Of a stretch of DNA of 64,000 bases, positions 52,279-60,515 are shown piece after piece. Both the position numbers and the translations under genes were made by a program. The DNA is from Bog-756 sp963699055 (GTDB lineage: Bacteria > Actinomycetota > Acidimicrobiia > Acidimicrobiales > RAAP-2): contig CAVOTA010000002.1 in NCBI GenBank assembly GCA_963699055.1, forward strand, positions 1,178,001-1,242,000, written 5' to 3'. Numbering within the stretch: position 1 is the stretch's first letter; each line of letters begins with the position of its first letter. The notes beneath the pieces were generated by a model. It saw nothing but the letters and a program-made list of their open reading frames with translations, was not told where the DNA came from and searched no databases.

Positions 52279-52628
52279 GCCGTCACCTCCACCTTCGCCA
52301 GACCCAGTGCACCGTCGACGGCGTCACGCATCGACCGCCACTCGACCAACCCCGTCTCGAGGGCCCGCTCCCCCACCGGCGAGAGGCTGTAGTACTTGCG
52401 GGGCGGACCGCCGTTGCTCGCCGCCCGCCGGGTCTCGACCATCCCGTCCCGTTCGAGCCGGCCCAGGACCGGGTAGATCGAGCCCTCCCCGACGATGGAG
52501 AGCCCCCGTTCGCGCAGTCGCTTCGTCATCTCGTACCCATAGGTCGGCCCGTCGCCCATGACCGCCAGCAGACAGAGGTCGAGGACCCCCCGAAGCAGCT
52601 GGCTCCTCCTGCCGTCACCGTTACCCAT
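52275..52628 (-). CDS. PadR family regulator
   Basis: A 117-residue PadR-type winged-helix repressor: 'LLRGVLDLCLLAVMGDGPTY', 'GYEMTKRLRERGLSIVGEGS', 'IYPVLGRLERDGMVETRR' and the wing 'NGGPPRKYYSLSPVGERALE' are all typical. The open frame continues upstream, but the ATG at 52628 is set by the promoter: a TATCTT -10 box ends 7 bases before it, so it is leaderless. A perfect inverted repeat covers this promoter. The gene overlaps its membrane partner and is divergent from an ABC exporter, the likely target. Confidence 0.93.
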   Translation of the reverse strand: MGNGDGRRSQLLRGVLDLCLLAVMGDGPTYGYEMTKRLRERGLSIVGEGSIYPVLGRLERDGMVETRRAASNGGPPRKYYSLSPVGERALETGLVEWRSMRDAVDGALGLAKVEVTA

Positions 52629-52634
52629 GCACCA

Positions 52635-52664
52635 CAAGATACCGCGTGCTATCTTGCCTCGCAA
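52635..52664 (-). promoter_or_regulatory. padR promoter and operator
   Basis: CAAGATA (52635-52641) and TATCTTG (52650-52656) form a perfect 7-8-7 inverted repeat. On the minus strand TTGCGA (52659-52664) and TATCTT (52636-52641) are -35 and -10 boxes 17 bases apart. A second inverted repeat CTTGC/GCAAG (52653-52657/52661-52665) overlaps. PadR binding here would shut its own promoter and could also affect the divergent ABC operon. Confidence 0.8.
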
Positions 52665-52748
52665 GGCACCGACGGCGGTGCCACCCTCCGACCGCTCGCC
52701 GGCGCGACGATCGGAGGGTACGACGGCGGGAGAGGAGCGACCAGCCCC

Positions 52749-53702
52749 GTGACCACTGCACCGCCTGTCGAGAGCCCGTGGGCCGTCGAGACCCACGGTC
52801 TGACCAAACGGTTCGGCGACAACATCGCCGTCGACGGGGTCGAGCTGCTCGTCCCCCGGGGTTGCGCCTTCGGCTACCTGGGACCGAACGGCGCCGGCAA
52901 GACCACCCTCATCCGGGTGCTGCTCGGACTCACCCACGCGGACGCCGGGACGATGTCCCTCCTCGGCCACACGGTGCCGCAGCACCGCGACCGGGCGCTG
53001 GCCCGGATGGGTGCCATCGTCGACGAGCCGCGCTTCCACTCGCACCTCACCGGCCGCCAGAACCTCCAGATCCTGGCGGCCGCCCGCGAGGCGGCCGCCC
53101 GTGGTCGGATCGACCCCGCCCTCGAACGGGTCGGGATCGCCCACCGGGCCGACGACAAGGTGTCCAAGTACTCGATGGGCATGCGCCAGCGGCTCGGGGT
53201 CGCCGCCTGCCTGCTGGGGGACCCCCAGCTGCTCATCCTGGACGAGCCCATGAACGGGCTCGACCCCGCCGGCATGCTGGACATGCGGGAGATGATCCGC
53301 TCGCTGGTGGACGAGGGGCGGACCGTCGTCCTGTCGTCCCACCTGCTCGACGAGGTCGAGCGGACGTGCGACGCCGTGGCCATCGTCGACCGGGGCACGG
53401 TGATCCGCCAGGGGCCGATCGCCCAGCTGCTCTCGGGTGCGGCGTTCGAGCTCCAGATCGACTGCTCGACCCCGGAGCGCGCCCAGGCCCTCCTGGCCTC
53501 CACACCCTGGGCCGCCGGTGTCGCCGTCGGTCCCGACGGGCTGCGGGTCGACCTGGCGGCGGGCACCGAGCGGGCGGTGGTCGCCGAGGTCAACCGACTC
53601 CTGGTGGAGGGTGGGGTCGCCGTCTACCGGCTCCAGGAGGTGCACGCCTCGCTCGAGTCGTGGTTCCTCGAAGTCACCACCCGGCTGGGGGAGGACCGAT
53701 GA
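52749..53702 (+). CDS. ABC transporter ATP-binding protein
   Basis: A 317-residue ABC-2-type ATPase. Walker A 'GPNGAGKTT' at residues 45-53; signature 'YSMGMRQRLGVAACLLGDPQ' and Walker B 'LLILDEPMNGLDPAG' follow; the switch His is in 'LSSHLLDEVE'. The C-terminal 80 residues are the extension usual in drug- or bacitracin-exporter ATPases. It starts at GTG 52749, with GAGAGGAG about 11 bases upstream; the longer open frame runs into padR's promoter. The stop overlaps the permease start (ATGA). Confidence 0.93.
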   Translation: MTTAPPVESPWAVETHGLTKRFGDNIAVDGVELLVPRGCAFGYLGPNGAGKTTLIRVLLGLTHADAGTMSLLGHTVPQHRDRALARMGAIVDEPRFHSHLTGRQNLQILAAAREAAARGRIDPALERVGIAHRADDKVSKYSMGMRQRLGVAACLLGDPQLLILDEPMNGLDPAGMLDMREMIRSLVDEGRTVVLSSHLLDEVERTCDAVAIVDRGTVIRQGPIAQLLSGAAFELQIDCSTPERAQALLASTPWAAGVAVGPDGLRVDLAAGTERAVVAEVNRLLVEGGVAVYRLQEVHASLESWFLEVTTRLGEDR

Positions 53703-54877
53703 CCACCGCCACCGTGCACGAACCCGCGGCGCCCGGACCCCTACCCACCGACACCACGGCGAACGACCACCGCGGCTCCTGGGTCCCCAACGGTGCCATG
53801 ATCGCCACCCGCTTCATGGAGCTGCGCAAGCGACGCGGACTGATGCTGGCCCTGGTGCTGGTGAACATCGGCGTCCCCGCCGTGTTCCTCACCATCCGCC
53901 TGCTGGCCCACGCCTTCGCCCCCCACTCCTACGGCCCGGCCGGAGGGTACGACATCTTCACCGCGCTGGTGGCCGGCGTGCTGTTCGTCTTCGGCTTCAT
54001 CGTGGCCGCCACCGTCGGGTGCACGGCGGGGTCGGTGGACCTGACCGACGGGATGTTCCGCCACCTGGTGGTGACGGGCCGGTCGCGGCTCGCCCTGTAC
54101 CTGGCCCGGATCCCCGCGGGGCTGGCCATCATCGTGCCGATGGTCGCCATCGGCTTCACCATCGTGTGTGCCGTGTGCGTGTTCGCCGCCCCCACCCAGC
54201 TCAACTACGACGGCGTCAACGTGCCCGCCGGCCTGTCCCGCAGCGGACTGGACACGTGGGCGACAACCCACGCCGACGAGGTCATCTGCGACTTCCAGTT
54301 CAACATCGGGCCCAACTCGGACCTCATCCAGGTGGTCAACGACGTCCCGTGTGGGGGCGGACCCGGCCCCGGGGGCAGCATCGTGAAGATCGGACCGGGC
54401 GCGCCGACCACGACGCCGGTCACCCACGCCCAGGTGGAGGCGGCGGCCCGGCAGATCGCACAGTCGGACTACACGGACTACACCGAACACTTCCTGGCGC
54501 CGTCGGTCTCCCTCATGGTGCGGACCGGCCTGTGGATCGAGCTGTACGCAACCGTGGGATTCCTCGTCGGGCTCGGGCTGTCCTCGCTGATGGGCCAACG
54601 CACGGTCCCGGTGGTCCTCCTGATCGTCCTCGAGATCATCCTCACCCCGCTGCTGTCGAGAGCGGGCATCCCTCACGCCATCGACCTCCAACGCGGACTG
54701 CTGGGCGTGGCGGCGACCCGCCTCGAACCGGCCGGGTTGCCCTCGGTCCTCGGGCCAATGCACGGTGGGGACATGACGATCACGGAGTCCACCACGGTCG
54801 CCGTCTGCGTCATCGTCGGCTGGGTCGTGGTGTGGACGGGACTCGGTGCCTGGCGGATGGTGACGCGGGACGCGTGA
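53699..54877 (+). CDS. ABC transporter permease
   Basis: A 392-residue integral membrane protein with about six helices. Between helices 3-4 and 5 lies a large extracellular loop of about 110 residues containing two cysteines ('ICDFQFNIGPNSDL', 'DVPCGGGPGPGG'), unusual for short ABC-2 permeases. It is coupled to the ATPase by a 4-base overlap. With the PadR operator upstream, the pair looks like an inducible export system; the substrate (drug, lipid or peptide) is not identifiable. Confidence 0.85.
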   Translation: MTTATVHEPAAPGPLPTDTTANDHRGSWVPNGAMIATRFMELRKRRGLMLALVLVNIGVPAVFLTIRLLAHAFAPHSYGPAGGYDIFTALVAGVLFVFGFIVAATVGCTAGSVDLTDGMFRHLVVTGRSRLALYLARIPAGLAIIVPMVAIGFTIVCAVCVFAAPTQLNYDGVNVPAGLSRSGLDTWATTHADEVICDFQFNIGPNSDLIQVVNDVPCGGGPGPGGSIVKIGPGAPTTTPVTHAQVEAAARQIAQSDYTDYTEHFLAPSVSLMVRTGLWIELYATVGFLVGLGLSSLMGQRTVPVVLLIVLEIILTPLLSRAGIPHAIDLQRGLLGVAATRLEPAGLPSVLGPMHGGDMTITESTTVAVCVIVGWVVVWTGLGAWRMVTRDA

Positions 54878-54919
54878 CCGGCCCGCGTCGGCGCCCGAGG
54901 GCATGCTCCGGACGCGGAA

Positions 54920-54972
54920 GAGGGGGCCCGGCCGGAGCCGGACCCCCTCCCCTCGGCACCGTGGTGGTGCCG
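54920..54972 (+). terminator. tandem hairpins after ABC operon
   Basis: GAGGGGG (54920-54926) pairs with CCCCCTC (54943-54949), with an inner CCGGC/GCCGG stem. A second hairpin, CGGCACC (54954-54960) and GGTGCCG (54966-54972) with a 5-base loop, follows. The rest of the 295-base gap to 55172 holds a 16-bp palindrome (55129-55144) and no convincing gene. Confidence 0.6.
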
Positions 54973-55172
54973 GGTGCTGCGTTACCGAGGTGCTGCGTGA
55001 CTCAGCCGACGGTGACCAGGCAGTAGCCCAGGCCGGTGGCACCGGTGTTGCCGGCACCGACGGCCTGGCGAGCATCCACCGCTTCCACGGCGCCGACGAC
55101 GGGGCGTCGTCCTGACCTGACTGCTCCGCCGGTACCGGTACCGGTGCCGACCGCTCAGGTTCTCCTGACGAC

Positions 55173-55985
55173 GTGACGATGCACGGGCGTGACGAGAGCG
55201 TTCGGATCGGTGGGGTGGCGGTGAACGACGTAGCCGGAGGTACGGGATGGTGGCTGGCGAGTGACGGGAAGTGGTACCCACCGGACGCGTCCGCTCCGAC
55301 AGGGCCACTCCCGGTGCCGTCGCTCCAGCTGCCGCCACTGATGATTCCGGCTGCCGGCGCGCCACGCCCGGCGACGCCGGCCGGCCCACCCCTGCCCCGG
55401 AGCTTGGGCACGGCGGTCCACCCGGGGACAGCCCCCGCAGGTCCGAGGTACCCGGCTCCGTACCCCTATCCGTACCTACCGGGCCCCGGGCTGCCCGCCC
55501 CGACGACCAGCCCCCAGGCCATCTGGGCACTCGTGCTGGTCGTGGTGCTCGGCGCGGTCGGCGCGCTCGTGGGCATCCCGCTCGCCTTCGCGGCACGGTC
55601 GAAGATCCGGAGGAGCGGCGGCACCCTGAAGGGCTCGGGCCTCGCGCTGGCGGCGCTCATCGTCGGCTTCGCCTACGTCGGGCTCCTCCTGCTGGCCATC
55701 GCCATCCCCGTGTTCATCGGCCGCACGTCGACCGGACCGTCCGTCCAGGACCTCGACTCCAGCGTCCGGGGCCAGATCACCGGACCCGCCGCCAACCAAT
55801 TCGGCGCCACCGACGTGGAGTCGGTGGTGTGCGGACCGCCGGACCAGTGGGTGACGGGCACGGCGTTCACCTGTGTCGCCTACGGCACCACCGGTACCGT
55901 CGTCGGTGAGTACTACGGAACGGTGGAGCCGAACACCTCCGACGGCATCTACCAGTGGGACGGACGCTACGTCCCCTCGGGCTGA
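55173..55985 (+). CDS. DUF2510/DUF4190-like membrane protein
   Basis: A 270-residue protein. 'GTGWWLASDGKWYPPD' near residue 23 is the DUF2510-like motif frequent in Acidimicrobiia. A long Pro/Ala/Tyr-rich region follows, then two helices separated by a short loop ('AIWALVLVVVLGAVGALVGI' and 'GLALAALIVGFAYVGLLLLA') in the DUF4190 pattern, and an extracellular C-terminal domain with two cysteines ('VVCGPPDQW', 'AFTCVAYG') resembling DUF4333-type domains. The start is uncertain: GTG 55173, ATG 55179 and GTG 55221 are in frame and none has a clear Shine-Dalgarno. Function unknown. Confidence 0.78.
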   Translation: MTMHGRDESVRIGGVAVNDVAGGTGWWLASDGKWYPPDASAPTGPLPVPSLQLPPLMIPAAGAPRPATPAGPPLPRSLGTAVHPGTAPAGPRYPAPYPYPYLPGPGLPAPTTSPQAIWALVLVVVLGAVGALVGIPLAFAARSKIRRSGGTLKGSGLALAALIVGFAYVGLLLLAIAIPVFIGRTSTGPSVQDLDSSVRGQITGPAANQFGATDVESVVCGPPDQWVTGTAFTCVAYGTTGTVVGEYYGTVEPNTSDGIYQWDGRYVPSG

Positions 55986-56034
55986 CGGTCGACCTCCCCC
56001 GTCCCTCGGACCGACGACGTGCGAGACTCTGCCC

Positions 56035-56559
56035 ATGGAGCACTGCGACGGGTGCGGGTTCACCTACGCCGACCACGGGGCGTCGACCATCGCGCGTGAG
56101 ATCCACGATCTCGGCCACCGGTTCGAGGTGGTGCTGTCCGATGCGACGGAGCACGACCGGTCCCTGATCGCACGCCCGTCACCCGACGTGTGGTCACCGG
56201 TGGAGTACGGGTGCCACCTCCGTGACGTACTCCTGGCCCAACGGGAACGGCTCCTGCTGGCCCTGGTCGCGGAGGAGCCGTCCTTCGCCCCCATCTACCG
56301 GGACCAGCGTGCCGTCCTCGCCCGCTACGGGGACGAGTCACCCGAGCAGGTGATCCCCGAGATCGTGTTCGCAGCAGGCCTCCTGGCGTGGGTGTTCAAC
56401 GGTCTGGGCGACGCCGACTGGGGGCGGACCTGCATCTACAACTTCCCCGAGCCGGCGCAACGTTCGATCCTCTGGCTCGGCCAGCACACGCTGCACGAGG
56501 GCAAGCACCACCTCCTGGACATCGAGCGGCAGCTCGATCCGGCCGTCGGCCGGCGCTGA
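56035..56559 (+). CDS. DinB-like protein
   Basis: A 174-residue four-helix protein of the DinB / maleylpyruvate-isomerase-like group. Metal-binding His residues are in 'VEYGCHLRDVLL' and 'HTLHEGKHHLLDIERQL'. An N-terminal 'HCDGCGFTY' adds a CxxC pair that could hold a metal. Members are metal-dependent thiol transferases or hydrolases; no specific role can be given. Start at ATG 56035, just after the DUF2510-like gene; the next gene follows 35 bases later. Confidence 0.8.
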   Translation: MEHCDGCGFTYADHGASTIAREIHDLGHRFEVVLSDATEHDRSLIARPSPDVWSPVEYGCHLRDVLLAQRERLLLALVAEEPSFAPIYRDQRAVLARYGDESPEQVIPEIVFAAGLLAWVFNGLGDADWGRTCIYNFPEPAQRSILWLGQHTLHEGKHHLLDIERQLDPAVGRR

Positions 56560-56594
56560 TCCGACCTGCACCCACTGCGACGAAGGGAGTCGCC

Positions 56595-57785
56595 ATGCGA
56601 CCCGGACCCGACCACGACGTCCGACCCGACACCAGGCCCAAGACGTACGGCCTGACCCGACCTCGCGGCACGACGCGGCGTCGTCTGGTCCTGAGGTGCG
56701 GTGCAGGCCTGGCCCTGGTCGTCTCCCTGGTCACGATCCTCGGGGACACCCCGGACCCGGCGTTCGCCGGCGCCACGGACACCGTGATCGGCGGCTGCAC
56801 CATCGTCTCCCACCCCGACGCCACCAGCTTCACGAGCTGTCCGGGCGCGGATCTGTCGGACCAGGATCTTTCGGGCCTCAACCTCTCCTTTGCCGACTTC
56901 GCCGGCACCGACCTCTCGGGGGCCGACCTTGCCGCCGCCGACCTGAAGCACGTCAACCTGTCCGGTGGCTCACTCGGGACCTGCTCGTTCCTGACACCGC
57001 CGATCGGGGACTTCACCTGTCAGATCGCCGACGTGGCGGGTGCCGACCTGGCGTCGGGCGACCTGGCCGACGCGTCGCTGCTCGGTGTCGACCTCGCCTC
57101 CGATGATCTGCGGGGTGCCGACCTGTCGGGGACGGACCTGGTGGCGTGCCTCCCTCCCTCGATCTACCTCCCGGAGTGCGTCTCCTCCGACCTCTCCTCC
57201 GCTGACCTGGTGGGGGCCACCCTCACCGGCGCCGGCACGTCCACCTGCCTCACCCTGGACGAAGGCGGGGTCATCGGGGACGTCTCGTACTGCGGTGGCG
57301 TATCCCTGTCCGGCGCCCGGTTGACCGGTGCCGATCTGGACGGGGATGATCTCGCGTGGGCGGACCTGGGAGGTGCCGCGCTGGCCGGAGCGACCTTCAC
57401 CGGTGTCCAGTTCGCCGGCTGCGCCGACTCGAGTCCCGACATCCCCACCTGTAGTTCGGCCGATCTCGACGGCGCGAAGCTCTCGGGGGACGACCTCGCA
57501 GGCACGAGCCTCAACGGGGCCCGTCTGGTCGGCGCCGACCTGGTGGGCGCGGATCTCATGGGCGCCGACCTCTCCCCACTGGACGATCCCGTCTTCGGCT
57601 CCGTACAGGCGGTCACGGACCTCGACGGGGCAAACCTCGGCCACGCCGATCTCGGCAACGCCGACCTGAACGAGGCCACGCTCACCGGCACCCGCGTGAA
57701 GGGCGTCACCTGGTCCGACACCACCTGTCCGGACGGGACCAACAGTGACGGTGACGGCGGCACCTGCACCCACGACCTCGGGTAG
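56595..57785 (+). CDS. secreted pentapeptide-repeat protein
   Basis: A 396-residue protein. A basic N-terminus and a hydrophobic segment ('LRCGAGLALVVSLVTILGD', residues 33-51) form a Tat- or Sec-type signal, though the twin Arg lies in 'TRRRLVLR' rather than a strict Tat motif. The rest is built from A(D/N)LxG pentapeptides ('SGADLAAADLKHVNLSGGSL', 'VGADLVGADLMGADLS'), forming a right-handed quadrilateral beta helix broken by Cys-containing loops. Secreted pentapeptide proteins are unusual compared with cytosolic QnrMfpA types. GAAGGGAG precedes the ATG. Role unknown. Confidence 0.85.
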   Translation: MRPGPDHDVRPDTRPKTYGLTRPRGTTRRRLVLRCGAGLALVVSLVTILGDTPDPAFAGATDTVIGGCTIVSHPDATSFTSCPGADLSDQDLSGLNLSFADFAGTDLSGADLAAADLKHVNLSGGSLGTCSFLTPPIGDFTCQIADVAGADLASGDLADASLLGVDLASDDLRGADLSGTDLVACLPPSIYLPECVSSDLSSADLVGATLTGAGTSTCLTLDEGGVIGDVSYCGGVSLSGARLTGADLDGDDLAWADLGGAALAGATFTGVQFAGCADSSPDIPTCSSADLDGAKLSGDDLAGTSLNGARLVGADLVGADLMGADLSPLDDPVFGSVQAVTDLDGANLGHADLGNADLNEATLTGTRVKGVTWSDTTCPDGTNSDGDGGTCTHDLG

Positions 57786-57907
57786 GAGCCGACGGCCACC
57801 ACGGCAACCCCGCCGTCCGCCACGGTCCTGCATGCTGAGCCGGGTGCCGCCCCATGGTGCACACCGTGTCGGGCACTCCACCGAACGGGAAAGGGAGAGG
57901 ACGGGCC

Positions 57908-58894
57908 ATGAAGATCACCATCCTGGATGACTACTTCGACACACTGCGGACCCTGGCGTGCTTCGACAAGCTCGTCGATCACGACGTCACCGTGTGGACC
58001 GATCACGTCGACGACCCGGACGTGCTCGCGGCACGCCTCGCGGGCACCGAGGCGCTGGTGCTGATCCGGGAGCGGACGGCCATCCGCTCCCCACTGCTCC
58101 GCCAGCTGCCCGACCTGAGGCTGATCAGCCAGCGGAGCGTCTACCCCCACATCGACGTCGGCACCTGCACCGAGCTCGGCATCGTCGTCTCGTCGGACCT
58201 CCATCAGGGTTCGCCGTCCTACGCCACGGCGGAGCTCACCTGGGGACTGATCCTGGCCGCGATGCGCAGGATCCCCCAGCAGGTCGCCTCGATGAAGGCA
58301 GGGCGGTGGCAGGACGGCGTCGGACACTCCCTGCGATCGAGGACCCTCGGCATCTACGGCTACGGGAGGATCGGACGGGTCGTCGCCGGCTACGGACAGG
58401 CGTTCGGAATGAAGGTGCTGTTCTGGGCCGGCGACGAGTCGCGGGAACGGGCCCGTGCCGACGGCGCCGATGTCGCACACTCGCGAGCAGCGTTCTTCGC
58501 CGGCTGTGATGTGGTGTCGCTCCACCTACGACTCGTCGACGCCACCCGGGGGATCGTCACCCGGTCGGACCTCGACCGGATGCAGCCGACGGCACTCCTG
58601 GTCAACACCAGCCGCGCCGGACTCATCGAGCCCGGGGCACTGAGCGGGTCACTCCGTGCCGGACGGCCCGGGATGGCGGCCGTCGACGTCTACGAGACCG
58701 AGCCGCTCACGGACGTCGATGATCCGCTGCTCGCCATGGACAACGTCGTCTGCACACCGCACATCGGCTACGTCACGACGGACGAGTGGGAGCTGCAGTT
58801 CGCCGACGTCTTCGACCAGATCAACGCCTTCTCGGCCGGCAGGCCGGTCAACGTCGTCAATCCCGAGGTGCTGCAGCGCCCCGATCGCCGCTGA
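57908..58894 (+). CDS. D-2-hydroxyacid dehydrogenase
   Basis: A 328-residue NAD-dependent oxidoreductase of the D-isomer-specific 2-hydroxyacid dehydrogenase family. 'LGIYGYGRIGRVVAGYG' is the NAD-binding motif, 'LLVNTSRAGLIEPGAL' holds the catalytic Arg, 'VDVYETEPL' the Glu, and 'CTPHIGYVTTDEWEL' the His. The second hallmark 'ATAELTWGLILAAMRRI' lies before the Rossmann core. GGGAAAGGGAGAGG precedes the ATG at 57908. It stands alone; the hydroxyacid substrate is unknown. Confidence 0.92.
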   Translation: MKITILDDYFDTLRTLACFDKLVDHDVTVWTDHVDDPDVLAARLAGTEALVLIRERTAIRSPLLRQLPDLRLISQRSVYPHIDVGTCTELGIVVSSDLHQGSPSYATAELTWGLILAAMRRIPQQVASMKAGRWQDGVGHSLRSRTLGIYGYGRIGRVVAGYGQAFGMKVLFWAGDESRERARADGADVAHSRAAFFAGCDVVSLHLRLVDATRGIVTRSDLDRMQPTALLVNTSRAGLIEPGALSGSLRAGRPGMAAVDVYETEPLTDVDDPLLAMDNVVCTPHIGYVTTDEWELQFADVFDQINAFSAGRPVNVVNPEVLQRPDRR

Positions 58895-58990
58895 CGGCCG
58901 TCCCCTCGTGGCGCGTTGCCGCGGCGACGTCCCGACGGACGGGACGGGCTCAGGTGCCCGAGGGCTGCAGGTCCAGGGTGTACGTCCTCG

Positions 58991-59344
58991 TCAACGGGAG
59001 AGCGGCTTGTAGAAGACCAGCCCGTTCCCCTTGTGGTCGTAGACGACGGCGCGACGCTCGTGGGCGTCGTCGTAGGGGCCCTTGACGATCCCACCGCCGT
59101 TGGCCTCGACGGCATGCGCGGCGGCGTCGACGTCGTCCGTCTTGATGCCGACGACGACCTGGCCGGGCATGGGGTGGTCCACTGCGGTCGCCAACGCGAG
59201 GGTGATCGACCCGCCGTCCAGGGCGGCGAAGTGGGCGCCGTCGCGGAATTTCAGCGGCATCCCCAGGGTCTCGGTGTAGAACGCGATCGATTCGTCCAGG
59301 TCGTCCGTGGACAACACGACCATGCGTACGTCAAATTCGCTCAA
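58991..59344 (-). CDS. VOC family protein
   Basis: A 117-residue vicinal-oxygen-chelate protein, one paired-beta-alpha-beta-beta-beta unit duplicated: 'VVLSTDDLDESIAFYTETLG' starts the first half and 'VVGIKTDDVDAAAHAVEANG' the second, ending 'RRAVVYDHKGNGLVFYKPL'. The metal ligands of glyoxalase I are only partly present, so it could be a bleomycin-resistance-type binder or an isomerase. It starts with TTG at 59344, supported by an AAGGAGG Shine-Dalgarno 5 bases upstream. No ATG fits. Confidence 0.87.
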   Translation of the reverse strand: MSEFDVRMVVLSTDDLDESIAFYTETLGMPLKFRDGAHFAALDGGSITLALATAVDHPMPGQVVVGIKTDDVDAAAHAVEANGGGIVKGPYDDAHERRAVVYDHKGNGLVFYKPLSR

Positions 59345-59506
59345 TGGAGCCTCCTTGGTCGGGCCGATCCTAGGGTCGGGGACGCCCGCAGCCGGCGACC
59401 GGCCTCGACCCTCCCCCCGAGCCGGGCGGCGTGACGCACCGACACCGCTCGCGTCACCTCGGTGGAGCCGGCCGAGCCGTCGCGGGACCCGGAGCGGATT
59501 GGTGGC

Positions 59507-60115
59507 TCAGGGACCCCTCGACTCGAGGGTGCCGCCGCGCTGGGCCAGGTGCTCGGACCGGCGGTGCCGCAGCGCCTCCACCCGGGCCTGATGGCGCAGC
59601 TCGTGGGCTTCGGCCATGTGTCGGTCGGCGGCCATCCGGAACCCAGGATCGCCGGCGTGTCCGGCCAGCAGCCGGGCGGCCCGTCGTTCGGCCTGCTCGG
59701 CCGCCGCGACCATCCCGGGCGGCAGCTCGGGCACCCCGCGTGCATCAGGTGCGTCCATCTGGAGCCGCGCGTCGAAGGCTCGGGCCCGGGCGGCAAGCCG
59801 TCCCAGGAAGGTCCCGCCGTCGGTCACCAGGATGACCAGCGGTTTGCCCGACATGAAGTCGACGCGCAGCGCACCTTCGGGGTCGTCAGCCGTGGACACC
59901 AGCACGATGTCCTCGAGCGGGAAGCGGCGCGTCGCGCCCGTGCAGCTCAGCCACAGCGCCCCGGGGGTGAGGGCGACGACCGGCGGCCAGTACTTCGTGG
60001 GCTCCATCCGGGGCGCCGGCACCTGGATCCCCCGGTAGTCGGCCATCGCCCAGGCCTGCAGGGTCTCGTCGGGGGGAATGCCCAACCGCTTCCTGACTCG
60101 CCGGGCCTGCCACAT
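59507..60115 (-). CDS. hypothetical PH-like protein
   Basis: A 202-residue soluble protein of unknown function. Residues about 30-115 alternate short strands ('ALWLSCTGATRRFPLEDIVL', 'GALRVDFMSGKPLVILVTDG') in a manner like a bacterial PH domain; the C-terminal 80 residues are helical and rich in Arg, Ala and Glu ('AAEQAERRAARLLAGHAG'). The start is ATG 60115 or the adjacent GTG 60118; neither has a well-placed Shine-Dalgarno. No operon partner. Confidence 0.65.
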   Translation of the reverse strand: MWQARRVRKRLGIPPDETLQAWAMADYRGIQVPAPRMEPTKYWPPVVALTPGALWLSCTGATRRFPLEDIVLVSTADDPEGALRVDFMSGKPLVILVTDGGTFLGRLAARARAFDARLQMDAPDARGVPELPPGMVAAAEQAERRAARLLAGHAGDPGFRMAADRHMAEAHELRHQARVEALRHRRSEHLAQRGGTLESRGP

Positions 60116-60515
60116 CACCCATCAGCCCTTCGTCCGTCGATCCCCCTTCCGATCGAAACGAATGAACGCGCTCCTGGGTTACAGCCCCACCGTAGGTTCC
60201 GCCGGCACCGGCGGCGTCCGCGGGTTCGCGGGGGTGGCGACCGACAGATCATCCCGCGCCACACGTGACGCTCCGACCCGTCGGTCGCTCCAGGGTGCGG
60301 CACGGCGACCACGGGTGCACCCGTCGGGGGTGGATCATCTCCATGCCTGGGCCCGGGGTGGCACCCGGCGACCCTGGCGACCCCCTCGTCGACGATGCGA
60401 CCACGGGTCGACCCGGGAGTCCGGCACGAGTGGGTGCATCCGCAGTTGGCCTCCTGGCGCGTCGAAGCCGGCCCGCCTGCTCCCGCGCACCAGGCATCGC
60501 GAATATCGTTGGCGT
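60116..60515. other. 400-base gap, no gene found
   Basis: Between the divergent hypothetical and DUF1801-like genes. No reading frame here has convincing protein character, and no RNA gene pattern was seen. The left end (60150-60190) is relatively AT-rich and may hold the promoter of the minus-strand gene; TATCGT at 60504-60509 is a likely -10 box for the plus-strand gene. Confidence 0.5.

Noticed and set aside
55002..55150. A short minus-strand frame ending GAGNTGATGLGYCLVTVG
   Set aside because: The tail looks protein-like, but the frame is only about 45 codons from the previous stop, has no good start and no Shine-Dalgarno; it could be a remnant but I cannot support a gene.
58949..58993. 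A short minus-strand tail reading RTYTLDLQPSGT just after the VOC gene
   Set aside because: Only 14 codons follow the nearest possible start; it may be the stump of a deleted gene, but the length is too small to decide.
60116..60515. Possible small RNA or attachment site in the 400-base gap
   Set aside because: No tRNA-like fold, direct repeat pair or integrase gene was seen to support either idea.
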